Origin: Methylotenera_A sp031369365
GTDB taxonomy: Bacteria > Pseudomonadota > Gammaproteobacteria > Burkholderiales > Methylophilaceae
Reading direction: 5' to 3'
Assembly (NCBI GenBank): GCA_031369365.1
Contig: JANMOP010000067.1
Span: 1 to 48,097 of the forward strand
DNA length: 48,097 nt
Shown here: in pieces, positions 32,804 through 40,480 of the stretch
How the letters are laid out: the number at the start of each line of letters is the position of its first letter
How positions within the stretch are numbered: position 1 is the stretch's first letter
Made by a program: the position numbers and the translations under genes
Notes under the pieces: generated by a model
Seen by the model: only the letters and a program-made list of their open reading frames with translations
The model's database searches: none
What the model was told of the DNA's origin: nothing

Positions 32804-34951
32804 TCAAGTTTTTTGAGTGTGGCTTTGATTGCTTTCCAGCGTTTTACGATAAGCCGCCAGCGTCGCATCTACATGCCCCATCACCGTATTTACAGCATAG
32901 CTACCATCCAAATTCTGCGCGCCTGCTGGCTTGCCTGTTAGATATTCTATACCTTCCAGCACATGGTTAATGGTAATAATATGAAACTTGCCCTCTTCCA
33001 CCGCTTTAACTACCGTTCTATCTAGCAACAGATGGCGCTGGTTGCGCTTTGGAATAATCACACCCTGTTTGCCATTTAAGCCCAGTGCTTTACACACCCT
33101 AAAATAGCCTTCAATTTTCTCATTCACGCCACCAATCGGCATTACCTCGCCAAATTGGTTGAGCGCGCCTGTCACGGCAATGCCTTGTTGAATCGGCAAA
33201 TTCGCCATGGCTGATAGTAGCGCAAACAGCTCTGCACAGCTGGCAGAATCGCCTTCTACGCCGTTATATTCTTGCTCAAATACCAGTGAAGCATTCAAAC
33301 TCAATGGCGCTAAATGGCTAAAACTGGCGCTGAGCCAATTTTGCAAAATAAAAATGCCTTTATCGTGATTCGGGCCGCTCATATTCACTTCGCGGTCGAT
33401 ATTAATCAAACCCTTGCCGCCTGGGTAGCAACGCGCCGTTATCCTGATGGGAGACCCAAAACTCGCATCGCCAAGCTCAATATGTGTAAGACCATTCACC
33501 TGCCCCACCACCTCGCCCTGCACTTGAATCAACAGTTCGTTATCAATAATAGAATCGCGAATCTGCTCTTCAAAATAACGATTACGAGCCGATTTGGCTT
33601 GAATCGCTAACTGTACGTGTGCTGCCTCTACCACGCTTACATTACCTGCAAAGGCCACGCTTTCTAACATTAAGCGCTCTAAAAACGCAAAGTTGGTGCT
33701 GATACGGCTTTGATCTTCTTCTAAGCGCTGTAGCCCGCCAATTAAGCCAGCCACGGCCTCACACGTAAAGTGCGCGCATTGGTGCTGCACACATTTTTGC
33801 GCCACAAAACCTGCGATTGCGGCATAATTTTCGGCGTTGGCCAAAATACGCTCGGCAAATTCGACTTTAATAGGAAAATGATTGAAAAAATCGGGCTGTG
33901 CGTCCAAGCAATCGTAAAAGTCTTCACGCGTGGCAATCAATACCAGCTTAACTTGTAACGGTAACAGCGTGTTGCTGACGACATAATTTGCGCTTTGGGC
34001 ACCGCTGCTCGCATCTTCAATTTGTAGCGTGCCATTACGCAAAAATCGATGCAGTTTTTCAATCATTTGTGCGCCGTTTTGCTCATCACTCAACAAATCG
34101 CGCAAATGCAGTAACAGCATACCACCATCGGCTTTATGCAAATTGCCTACACGCAGACGTAAAAAGCTTGGTAGCACTACACTATCAGATGCACTCTCAA
34201 CCGCGCCAAACAAGGATTGCAGACTAGGGTCGTTATCGTAAATCACAGGCTGATTAAGCGCTTGCGCCACGGTATTTTGATTATCCACCAGCAAATTCAC
34301 GCGAAAACGCGTAAAAAAAGTTTCACTGATTAAGCCTTCTAAATTATTGTCAGACTCGCTACTTGAAGGCGGCTGCCAAGCTTTTAAATACGCCAAAGTC
34401 TCTTGGCCAAGCAGTTTAAAATATTGATTTAATGAGGTTTTGCAATCCTCAAACTTTTCTTCGAGCAACGGCATAGCGGTGCTTAACCATTGTTCTGCAA
34501 GTTTTAACATTGCTTGCGGGCTTATGGCATTAGCAAAATTGGGCATTTCCAACATCAGCGCGCGCGCAAAAGTGTCCATCTCCGCTCGTAGCTTATGCCC
34601 CGCACCCACAGGCAGCTTTACTAGCGTGGGTTGATTCAATTGTTCGAAATCGTATATGGCGACCAAATCGTATAATTGTGTCGCCGAGATTTGTTTGGCT
34701 ACCTCGTGCATGGCGCTCTGCATCAAAGAGCTACGGCCACTGCCATGCTCCCCTAGCACGATTAAATTAAACCCAGCTTGGCGCATGTTTAAACCAAATA
34801 ACGCAGATTTTTTAGCCTCCGATTGGGCCACCCAGCCATGAATATGTGGTTGATAACCGATTGAATTACCTAATAATTCATCGGTAGTCTTAAACTTAAA
34901 ATCGTTTAAGGATATTGCTGCGTTTAAATCGCTTGGCTTTAAAATTTGCAT
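32804..34951 (-). CDS. Lon-like ATP-dependent protease (LonB/YcbZ type)
   Basis: This 715-residue protein has a nucleotide-binding region with P-loop-like LGEHGSGRSSLMQSA (about residues 67-81), a helical insert, and an S16 protease domain. The catalytic Ser is in VEGDSASCAELFALLSAM (about residue 566) and the Lys in IGGVNEKIEGYFRVCKAL (about 609). IRITARCYPGGKGLINIDRE is also typical of this family. It lacks the Lon N-terminal substrate-binding domain, as in YcbZ/LonH proteins. No membrane segment is evident. It is transcribed alone or after moaE. Confidence 0.88.
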   Translation of the reverse strand: MQILKPSDLNAAISLNDFKFKTTDELLGNSIGYQPHIHGWVAQSEAKKSALFGLNMRQAGFNLIVLGEHGSGRSSLMQSAMHEVAKQISATQLYDLVAIYDFEQLNQPTLVKLPVGAGHKLRAEMDTFARALMLEMPNFANAISPQAMLKLAEQWLSTAMPLLEEKFEDCKTSLNQYFKLLGQETLAYLKAWQPPSSSESDNNLEGLISETFFTRFRVNLLVDNQNTVAQALNQPVIYDNDPSLQSLFGAVESASDSVVLPSFLRLRVGNLHKADGGMLLLHLRDLLSDEQNGAQMIEKLHRFLRNGTLQIEDASSGAQSANYVVSNTLLPLQVKLVLIATREDFYDCLDAQPDFFNHFPIKVEFAERILANAENYAAIAGFVAQKCVQHQCAHFTCEAVAGLIGGLQRLEEDQSRISTNFAFLERLMLESVAFAGNVSVVEAAHVQLAIQAKSARNRYFEEQIRDSIIDNELLIQVQGEVVGQVNGLTHIELGDASFGSPIRITARCYPGGKGLINIDREVNMSGPNHDKGIFILQNWLSASFSHLAPLSLNASLVFEQEYNGVEGDSASCAELFALLSAMANLPIQQGIAVTGALNQFGEVMPIGGVNEKIEGYFRVCKALGLNGKQGVIIPKRNQRHLLLDRTVVKAVEEGKFHIITINHVLEGIEYLTGKPAGAQNLDGSYAVNTVMGHVDATLAAYRKTLESNQSHTQKT

Positions 34952-35021
34952 AGTATTAACTTTATTTTCCGACTTGTATTATCCAACTTTATTTTTCCTA
35001 ACGCGCTTTTTCCCAACGCTC

Positions 35022-35474
35022 TTACTCCCAACGTTTCGTGGCTTCATCATCGGCCAATTTAGCTTCAACCCAACGCTCGCTATGATTTGTAACTTCTTTT
35101 TTCCAAAATGGTGCGCTGGTTTTTAAATAATCCATTATAAATTCACAGGCGTTAAATGCCTCTCCGCGATGCGCGCTGCTAACCACTACCAACACAATTT
35201 GATCCAGCGGTTTTAGCGTACCTACACGGTGAATAATCAAGCTATCAATAATATCCCAGCGCGTTTTAGCTTCTTTTTCTATCGCAGTCAAGGCTCTTTC
35301 GGTCATTTCAGGGTAATGCTCCAACGTCAGTGCACTAATCGTATCGCCATCGTTCATATCACGGACTAAACCTACAAAACTTACCATTGCGCCCACATTG
35401 CCCTGCCCTGCAAGGCGCATAGATGTTAGCTCCTGGCCTAGGTCAAAATCATCTATTTGGATGCGAACTGTCAT
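35022..35474 (-). CDS. moaE: Molybdopterin synthase catalytic subunit
   Basis: This 150-residue MoaE forms the molybdopterin synthase heterotetramer with MoaD and converts precursor Z (cPMP) to molybdopterin. Typical motifs are GAMVSFVGLVRDMN, LTLEHYPEMTERALTAIEKE, IHRVGTLKPLDQIVLVVVSS and the catalytic-region C-terminus SAPFWKKEVTNHSERW. I use the ATG at 35472-35474; an upstream frame to 35501 runs into a palindromic repeat. The palindrome R1 ends only 16 bases before this ATG. moaD lies 707 bp upstream, and this interval is filled by a nuclease gene and repeats, so the usual moaD-moaE operon has been split. Confidence 0.92.
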   Translation of the reverse strand: MTVRIQIDDFDLGQELTSMRLAGQGNVGAMVSFVGLVRDMNDGDTISALTLEHYPEMTERALTAIEKEAKTRWDIIDSLIIHRVGTLKPLDQIVLVVVSSAHRGEAFNACEFIMDYLKTSAPFWKKEVTNHSERWVEAKLADDEATKRWE

Positions 35475-35487
35475 TATTGCTACTGTA

Positions 35488-35583
35488 CTCCCTCTCCCCA
35501 ACCCTCTGGTGGAACAACTAAGTGGCCGACTAAATCCGCAAGCGGATAAGTCTCCACTAATCCCATCAAGGGAGAGGAGGTAT
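35488..35583. repeat. Palindromic repeat R1 (with 54-bp nested insert)
   Basis: The arms CCCTCTCCCCAACCCTCT (35490-35507) and CCCATCAAGGGAGAGGAGG (35562-35580) match R3 but are separated by a 54-bp insert (35508-35561) that is absent from R3. The insert contains its own stem (ATCCGC-AA-GCGGAT, 35534-35547) bounded by GTGGA/TCCAC. Orientation is the same as R3 and opposite to R2 and R4. Confidence 0.75.
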
Positions 35584-35630
35584 TATCTAAGGCCATTAAT
35601 CTTCGCATACTTAACATATCGTCCAAAACC

Positions 35631-36014
35631 CTATACACGCTCCCTCGCCCCTTGTGGGAGAGGGTTGGGGAGAGGGGTAGCTTTTTGTAATTGCTTTAAA
35701 ATCACTGTTAAAACACCTTGCAAATTATTGAATATTTCATTATTCCAAAATCTAAGCACCTTGAAACCCATTTTTGTCAGCTTAGCATCTCGCAACTCAT
35801 CTCCACTACTTTCCATATGCTGCCCACCATCAATCTCAACAATCAGTTTTTGTTCAAAACAAACAAAATCAACAATATAATCAGTAATTGGCACTTGACG
35901 TTTAAATTTATGGTTCATCAACCTGCCAGCTCGTAATGCTTGCCAAATCTTAAGTTCAGCATCAGTTTGATTGGTTCGCAGCGCCTTTGCAAAATTGATG
36001 TTGTTATGTGGCAT
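35631..36014 (-). CDS. DUF559 domain nuclease-like protein (Vsr/PD-(D/E)XK type) embedded in repeats
   Basis: The 127-residue product starts MPHNNINFAKALRTNQTDAE followed by LKIWQALRAGRLMNHKFKRQ. The core ITDYIVDFVCFEQKLIVEID then GGQH gives the D...ExD pattern of the DUF559 family, related to very-short-patch-repair endonucleases. The ATG is at 36012-36014, and the ribosome binding site (GAGAGGGTGA) is formed by repeat R3. The final residues come from repeat R2. The gene, with its flanking repeat pairs, fills the gap between moaD and moaE. Nuclease activity is inferred from the fold; its biological role is unknown. Confidence 0.8.
   Translation of the reverse strand: MPHNNINFAKALRTNQTDAELKIWQALRAGRLMNHKFKRQVPITDYIVDFVCFEQKLIVEIDGGQHMESSGDELRDAKLTKMGFKVLRFWNNEIFNNLQGVLTVILKQLQKATPLPNPLPQGARERV
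35639..35680. repeat. Palindromic repeat R2
   Basis: The sequence runs CTCCCTCGCCCCTTGTGGGA then GAGGGTTGGGGAGAGGGG, inverted relative to R1. It is nearly identical to R4. It encodes the last residues (TPLPNPLPQGARERV) of the DUF559 protein. Confidence 0.8.
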
Positions 36015-36016
36015 TT

Positions 36017-36059
36017 CACCCTCTCCCCAGCCCTCTCCCATCAAGGGAGAGGGGGTATC
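36017..36059. repeat. Palindromic repeat R3
   Basis: CACCCTCTCCCCAGCCCTCT is followed by CCCATCAAGGGAGAGGGGGT, with the same orientation as R1 and without the 54-bp insert. It lies immediately upstream of the DUF559 ATG and supplies its ribosome binding site. Confidence 0.8.
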
Positions 36060-36108
36060 ACTTAATACTTTAATAATCTGCGCTGTGACTCAGCAAAACC
36101 CTATTCAT

Positions 36109-36150
36109 AACCCCCTCTCCCCTTGTGGGAGAGGGTTGGGGAGAGGGGTG
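36109..36150. repeat. Palindromic repeat R4
   Basis: AACCCCCTCTCCCCTTGTGG then GAGAGGGTTGGGGAGAGGGG, inverted relative to R3. R3-R4 with its spacer resembles R1-R2 with its spacer: both start GGTAT after the first palindrome and share AAAACCCTAT before the second. It ends about 30 bases before the moaD stop codon. Confidence 0.8.
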
Positions 36151-36180
36151 TTGGCTCTAATCATCCGACCACCCGTCCTA

Positions 36181-36438
36181 CTACCCACCAGTCACAGGCG
36201 GAAAAAACGCCACTTCATCACCCGCCTGAATTACTGCCAAATCGTCCACTAGCGCATGGTTAATCGCAGCGCGCACCACTTGTTTGCCGTTAAATAAATT
36301 AGCCCAAATATCACCACGCAGAGACAAGTAATTTTTAAGCGCAGTCACGGTTGTAACATCCGCTGGCAAGTCTATATCCTCAGTCGAACAATTAACCGCT
36401 TCTTTAAGTCTTGCAAAATATAATACTTTAATATTCAT
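36181..36438 (-). CDS. moaD: Molybdopterin synthase sulfur carrier subunit
   Basis: This 85-residue beta-grasp protein ends in the obligatory C-terminal Gly-Gly (VAFFPPVTGG), which is adenylated and thiocarboxylated to carry sulfur to MoaE. MNIKVLYFARLKEAVNCS at the start and INHALVDDLAVIQAGDEVAF before the tail are typical. It follows rmuC by 23 bp and would normally be next to moaE; a nuclease-repeat insertion lies between them here. Confidence 0.93.
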   Translation of the reverse strand: MNIKVLYFARLKEAVNCSTEDIDLPADVTTVTALKNYLSLRGDIWANLFNGKQVVRAAINHALVDDLAVIQAGDEVAFFPPVTGG

Positions 36439-36461
36439 ATAATTATAAAATAAATCTAATG

Positions 36462-37781
36462 TTATTTATCATCAATTGTGTCGTCAATTGCATCCAGCAA
36501 ATCGATTGGAGCATTGCTCAATTCCACACGTTCAATCTGCTTAAAGCGGTTGGTAATTTTTTGGCTACTTACATGCACATCTTGCGCGTTTTCGTGCGCT
36601 TGGCGAATATTATCCGCTAGTTTTTTCATGCGCACATCAAAGCGCTCAAAATCTTTGCTTAGCTTACCAAGTTCGTCTTTAATAATATGCACTTGTTTAC
36701 GCATTTCTACATCTTTTAGCACTGCGCGTGCGGTGTTCAGCACTGCCATGAGCGTGGTGGGCGAAACCAGCCACACGCGCTTATTCATGGCGTAATCAAT
36801 CACTTCAGGGTGATAGGCGTGAATCTCAGCAAACACGGCCTCGGCGGGTATAAACATCACCGCGCCATCACTCGTAATGTTGGGGATAATATACTTGCTG
36901 GCAATGTCATCGACATGCTTTTTAACATCTAATTTAAATTGCTTCTCAGCCACATTCTGTGTGGCTTCTGGCAATGTGCTATCAAACATTTTGTGATAAT
37001 TTTCGAGCGGAAATTTACTATCCACCGCGACTATGCCCGTGGGTTGCGGCAGAAACAGCGCGCAATCTACGCGCGCGCCATTTTCAAAGGTATGCTGCAT
37101 TTTAAAACCACTGGCAGGCAGCACATTGCGTACCAAGCTCTCCAGCTGAACTTCACCATAGGCACCACGACTGCGCTTATCGCCAAGCAATTCTTGCAAA
37201 CTCACCATGTTCACGGTAAGGCCATCAATTTTCTTCTGCGCTTCGTCAATAGTGGCTAGGCGCTCCATCACGCTAATAAACGTTTCGTTGGTCTTTTTAA
37301 AGCCTTCATCTAATCTTTCCGACACTTTGCCGCCAATTTGCTCCAAGCGCGCATCGACTATTTTGCTCAGGCTTTCAATGCTCTGCGTGAGTGTAGTGGT
37401 GGCTTTCAGCATGGTATCGTTGATTAAACTTTGTTGCGATTTGCCCTGCTCGCTCAAGGTTTTATGTAATGTTTCTAGCACCGCTAATTGTAACTTTTGC
37501 ATGGCATCGCGCGTGGCTTGCAATTCGTGAGAAACTGAATTTTTAAGCATTTCAGAACTGCCGTGCGAAGCGGCATTCATGCGGTCTCCCAGCTTAATCA
37601 AGCCGTCGTTCAAATCAATTAACATAGCGCGGTGCTTGCTTTCCAGCTGGTTTTCAAGTTGATTTTCGAGCTGGCCTAATAGCAAATCTGCCGATTGATT
37701 TTGGGTGCTACGCCAAACCAGCCACAACGCTAAAAGCAGGATAATTAGCGTTGCTAACAATTGTAATGTCATCATATTCAT
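36462..37781 (-). CDS. rmuC: DNA recombination protein RmuC
   Basis: This 439-residue protein has an N-terminal membrane anchor (LQLLATLIILLLALWLVW), a long coiled coil (about 25-180), and the RmuC nuclease-like core with RSRGAYGEVQLESLVRNVLP, DCALFLPQPTGIVAVDSKFP and AVMFIPAEAVFAEIHAYHPE. RmuC limits inversions at short inverted repeats in E. coli. The coincidence with the inverted palindromes nearby is only positional. The gene is divergent from the TupA-like gene across a 177-bp gap with tandem repeats. Confidence 0.93.
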   Translation of the reverse strand: MNMMTLQLLATLIILLLALWLVWRSTQNQSADLLLGQLENQLENQLESKHRAMLIDLNDGLIKLGDRMNAASHGSSEMLKNSVSHELQATRDAMQKLQLAVLETLHKTLSEQGKSQQSLINDTMLKATTTLTQSIESLSKIVDARLEQIGGKVSERLDEGFKKTNETFISVMERLATIDEAQKKIDGLTVNMVSLQELLGDKRSRGAYGEVQLESLVRNVLPASGFKMQHTFENGARVDCALFLPQPTGIVAVDSKFPLENYHKMFDSTLPEATQNVAEKQFKLDVKKHVDDIASKYIIPNITSDGAVMFIPAEAVFAEIHAYHPEVIDYAMNKRVWLVSPTTLMAVLNTARAVLKDVEMRKQVHIIKDELGKLSKDFERFDVRMKKLADNIRQAHENAQDVHVSSQKITNRFKQIERVELSNAPIDLLDAIDDTIDDK

Positions 37782-37817
37782 AGTTTGATATTATAGCTGA
37801 TAGATAGCTTGACCCTA

Positions 37818-37885
37818 GACGCATTCAATCAAAGGACGCATTCAATTAAAGACCGCAATCAGTTAAAGAGCACATTCACAAGATA
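37818..37885. repeat. Four 17-bp tandem repeats in the rmuC/TupA-like divergent promoter region
   Basis: The first two units are GACGCATTCAATCAAAG (37818-37834) and GACGCATTCAATTAAAG (37835-37851). The third is ACCGCAATCAGTTAAAG (37852-37868) and the fourth begins AGCACATTCAC (37869-). The period is exactly 17 bases and the units decay from left to right. Iterons or a regulator binding array are possible. Confidence 0.7.
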
Positions 37886-37958
37886 TGCTAATATTCACTA
37901 CATAGTTTAATTTTAAGCGCAGAATTAACACCCTAAGCTGAATAAAACCATACCTTTA

Positions 37959-38930
37959 ATGATAAATATTGGGTCTAAATTATCGAAAGTGCCTGCTTAT
38001 ACTGAAACTTTTAAGCAGCTTATCTGCATTAAATTTTCCAGTACATCTCCTTATAAAAAATCTGCGCGCATAGGCTATCTACGCGGCATTGATTTTTATG
38101 CCCCGCTCAACTTTTATAGCGTATTAGCCAATGCTATGCTTAACTATAAAAATGTGCATGGCGTTTATCCCAATTTAGTTAAACCCCAAGGCTTTAGTGA
38201 AAAGGTGTTTTGGTTTAAATTTTTTGGTGAGGTCAAAGTACCAGAGACTGGCAACAAACTGCTTACTGAGCGCTTTATTCCAGAACATATTAAGCATCTA
38301 ATTAATTGCCCTCAAATTGTTTGGCACGCAAAGCAGGCAACATTACCAAAAAATGATGAGATACCTGCAGGAAGCTACTATTTAAAGGCTAGTCATGGCT
38401 CTAATATGTTCAAACAAATTCAATATCCACTTAACAATCAAGAGCGCACAGTTTTAGAGTTGGCTTGCCATCAATGGCTTACTTACCCCTATGGCATAGA
38501 AACGGGTGAATGGTGGTACAACAGCTTTGATAAAGAAATTCTCATCGAACAAAGTGTTTCATCTGAAGAGCCCTCTATTACCTGGGGCTTTTTTATTTTT
38601 AGCGGTGAAATTGGTTTTGTGCTTGTGGTTAAAAAAGCTATAAGTGGCACTACAGTTAACTGGCTTGATGAAAACTTTATGATGCTGCCATACCAAACGG
38701 GTAATTATGAGCGTATTGGCGACTACCAAATACCCAGCAATATTGAGCATGCAAAAAACCTTAGCTGCCAAATCGGTCAATCATTCAACTTTGTACGGGT
38801 AGATTTATTGATGGATGCTAATGAAAATTATTATCTTGGTGAGATGACCTTTTCACCTGGAAACGCACTGACGTTGAGGCCACCAGAAATGGAGGCTTTT
38901 TTGGGAAATTTATGGAAAAAACTCACGTAA
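37959..38930 (+). CDS. TupA-like ATP-grasp protein
   Basis: This 323-residue protein matches TupA-like ATP-grasp enzymes often found with glycosyltransferases and capsule genes. It has KPQGFSEKVFWFKFFGEVK, the central YYLKASHGSNMFKQIQYPLN and the C-terminal metal-site segment FNFVRVDLLMDANENYYLGE followed by MTFSPGNALTLRP. The family is thought to join an amino acid or similar group to a polymer, but the substrate here is unknown. It lies apart from the main locus and on the opposite strand. No good ribosome binding site precedes the ATG; a later start (for example the ATG before LNYKNVHGV) is possible. Confidence 0.8.
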   Translation: MINIGSKLSKVPAYTETFKQLICIKFSSTSPYKKSARIGYLRGIDFYAPLNFYSVLANAMLNYKNVHGVYPNLVKPQGFSEKVFWFKFFGEVKVPETGNKLLTERFIPEHIKHLINCPQIVWHAKQATLPKNDEIPAGSYYLKASHGSNMFKQIQYPLNNQERTVLELACHQWLTYPYGIETGEWWYNSFDKEILIEQSVSSEEPSITWGFFIFSGEIGFVLVVKKAISGTTVNWLDENFMMLPYQTGNYERIGDYQIPSNIEHAKNLSCQIGQSFNFVRVDLLMDANENYYLGEMTFSPGNALTLRPPEMEAFLGNLWKKLT

Positions 38931-38937
38931 ACATTGT

Positions 38938-39126
38938 TCAATTATTCGCTTTTACGCCTCGATAAAAACGCAATGGCCAGTCGATGATTACTTGGTCATT
39001 GTTTTCCAAAATACCCAAATAAGGTTGCACAGAATCCAACAGTAATGCTTTTGTCATCGGCTTAAGGGCATAACACCTGTGATTAACTTTAACAGCTGTG
39101 TTAAGTGGCCCATGCAAATAGACCAT
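38938..39126 (-). CDS. Small hypothetical protein, possibly real
   Basis: This ORF of about 62 codons, starting at ATG 39124-39126, encodes MVYLHGPLNTAVKVNHRCYA then LKPMTKALLLDSVQPYLGIL and ENNDQVIIDWPLRFYRGVKA. It has a balanced mix of charged and hydrophobic residues and no signal peptide, membrane helix or known motif that I recognise. It stands alone between the TupA-like gene (tail to tail, 7 bp) and the diguanylate cyclase. No ribosome binding site is visible. It could be noise; without it the 302-bp gap holds nothing but the cyclase promoter. Confidence 0.35.
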   Translation of the reverse strand: MVYLHGPLNTAVKVNHRCYALKPMTKALLLDSVQPYLGILENNDQVIIDWPLRFYRGVKANN

Positions 39127-39232
39127 CACAATTCATATATACTAGCGCACAAACAAATGCTTGCAGGCATGTTAATAATTTTCCATTTATATACACTATA
39201 TCTATCAATATAAAACACTAAGAATAAAGCCT

Positions 39233-40408
39233 ATGTTCGCTGCATTAGAATTTAAAACAATGTTATTTATGTCTGGGTTACTAGCCGTAGCCTTGTCTAT
39301 ATTGTTGCTAGCTATTCATCAGCGCTCTGCCATGCTAAAAGGCTTAAAGTATTGGGTATATGCCAACTTGTTAATTAGCTTCGCGATTATTAGTTTTATT
39401 CAACAGGATTATTCGCTAGAAACTCGCGCATTCTTAGGCGGATTATTAATGGTTTCTGGCCTTTTTATGTATTTAGTTTCAATTCGAATTTTTGAGCTAC
39501 ACCCACTCAATTTAAAACTCATCAAAAGAGCAATGGCTGCTTTAGTTCTTAGTAATTTGCTCATCTCTCTTTTCTCTAATAATGTTTATGTTTCGGTGGT
39601 GTTTAATACCGCACTGTGTATGCTATTGAGCCTTGCTTCGGCTATTTATTTACTTCATTATTCGCGCTATAAACATCATGGTGAACATCAATTTACTGGC
39701 CTATGTTTTATTGTTTTTACAGGCTTTACTAGTTATCGTTTTTATGTGCTTGCACTAGACAGCGTAAATCCAGTAGAACATTTAACGGCTTGGAACTTAA
39801 ATGAGCTTACCTTTTTGGCTTGCATGTTAAGTGTGTTGGCCATTAATTTTGGCTTTATTGCGATGGTGAATGAAAAGTTGGTGGAGCTATTGGAGCAGTC
39901 AACTAAACTTGATTGGCTAACGGGCATATTGAACCGTAAAAATTTAGAAAAAAACGCTGAAATTATGGCAGCCCAAACCCTTAAATTCAAACAATCACAT
40001 GCCATGTTATTGATGGACTTAGATAAATTCAAATCAATTAATGACACTTACGGGCATCTATTTGGCGACCAAGTGATTCAAGTATTTGCAGACTTAATAA
40101 AAGACAATGTGCGTGAAATTGATTTAATAGGGCGATACGGTGGTGAAGAATTTTGTGTTTTAATGCCAAATTCAACTGAATCTGAAGCGTTGATATTAGC
40201 TGAACGCATTCGACAAAAATACGAAGCTACACCCATACTTTACAACGGTGAAGCATTTAAGTTTACAGTGAGCATTGGTGTTTGTGATTCAAATAAAGCA
40301 GGCATTTATTTTAAAAACATGTTTTCTGCAGCTGATCAATCTCTTTATGTTGCAAAAAGCTCAGGCAGAAATCAAGTTGTAATATTCTCTCGTTTAAATC
40401 TCGAGTAA
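39233..40408 (+). CDS. Diguanylate cyclase with six-helix membrane sensor (GGDEF)
   Basis: The N-terminal about 220 residues contain six or so hydrophobic helices and form a membrane sensor. The C-terminal GGDEF domain starts DWLTGILNRKNLEKNAEIMA and has LLMDLDKFKSINDTYGHLFG. The active-site motif is GRYGGEEFCVLMP (GGEEF, about residues 303-307). RxxD (REID) nine residues upstream is the inhibitory product-binding I-site, so both synthesis and feedback control look intact. It makes c-di-GMP, a usual switch for EPS production. No phosphodiesterase domain is attached. Confidence 0.92.
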   Translation: MFAALEFKTMLFMSGLLAVALSILLLAIHQRSAMLKGLKYWVYANLLISFAIISFIQQDYSLETRAFLGGLLMVSGLFMYLVSIRIFELHPLNLKLIKRAMAALVLSNLLISLFSNNVYVSVVFNTALCMLLSLASAIYLLHYSRYKHHGEHQFTGLCFIVFTGFTSYRFYVLALDSVNPVEHLTAWNLNELTFLACMLSVLAINFGFIAMVNEKLVELLEQSTKLDWLTGILNRKNLEKNAEIMAAQTLKFKQSHAMLLMDLDKFKSINDTYGHLFGDQVIQVFADLIKDNVREIDLIGRYGGEEFCVLMPNSTESEALILAERIRQKYEATPILYNGEAFKFTVSIGVCDSNKAGIYFKNMFSAADQSLYVAKSSGRNQVVIFSRLNLE

Positions 40409-40480
40409 ATTGAAATATTTAAGGTCTATTATCCAATAATAGCGCTACTAAAACACTCTCCATTAAAACTAAAACCGCAA

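Noticed and set aside
35398..35880. 160-codon plus-strand frame over moaE 5' end, repeats and the nuclease gene
   Set aside because: It runs antisense through a conserved enzyme and palindromes; its Pro/Ser/Arg-rich content is produced by the repeats.
35488..36150. Classical insertion sequence with transposase
   Set aside because: No transposase, no terminal inverted repeats with short target duplications; the only protein is a DUF559 nuclease-like one.
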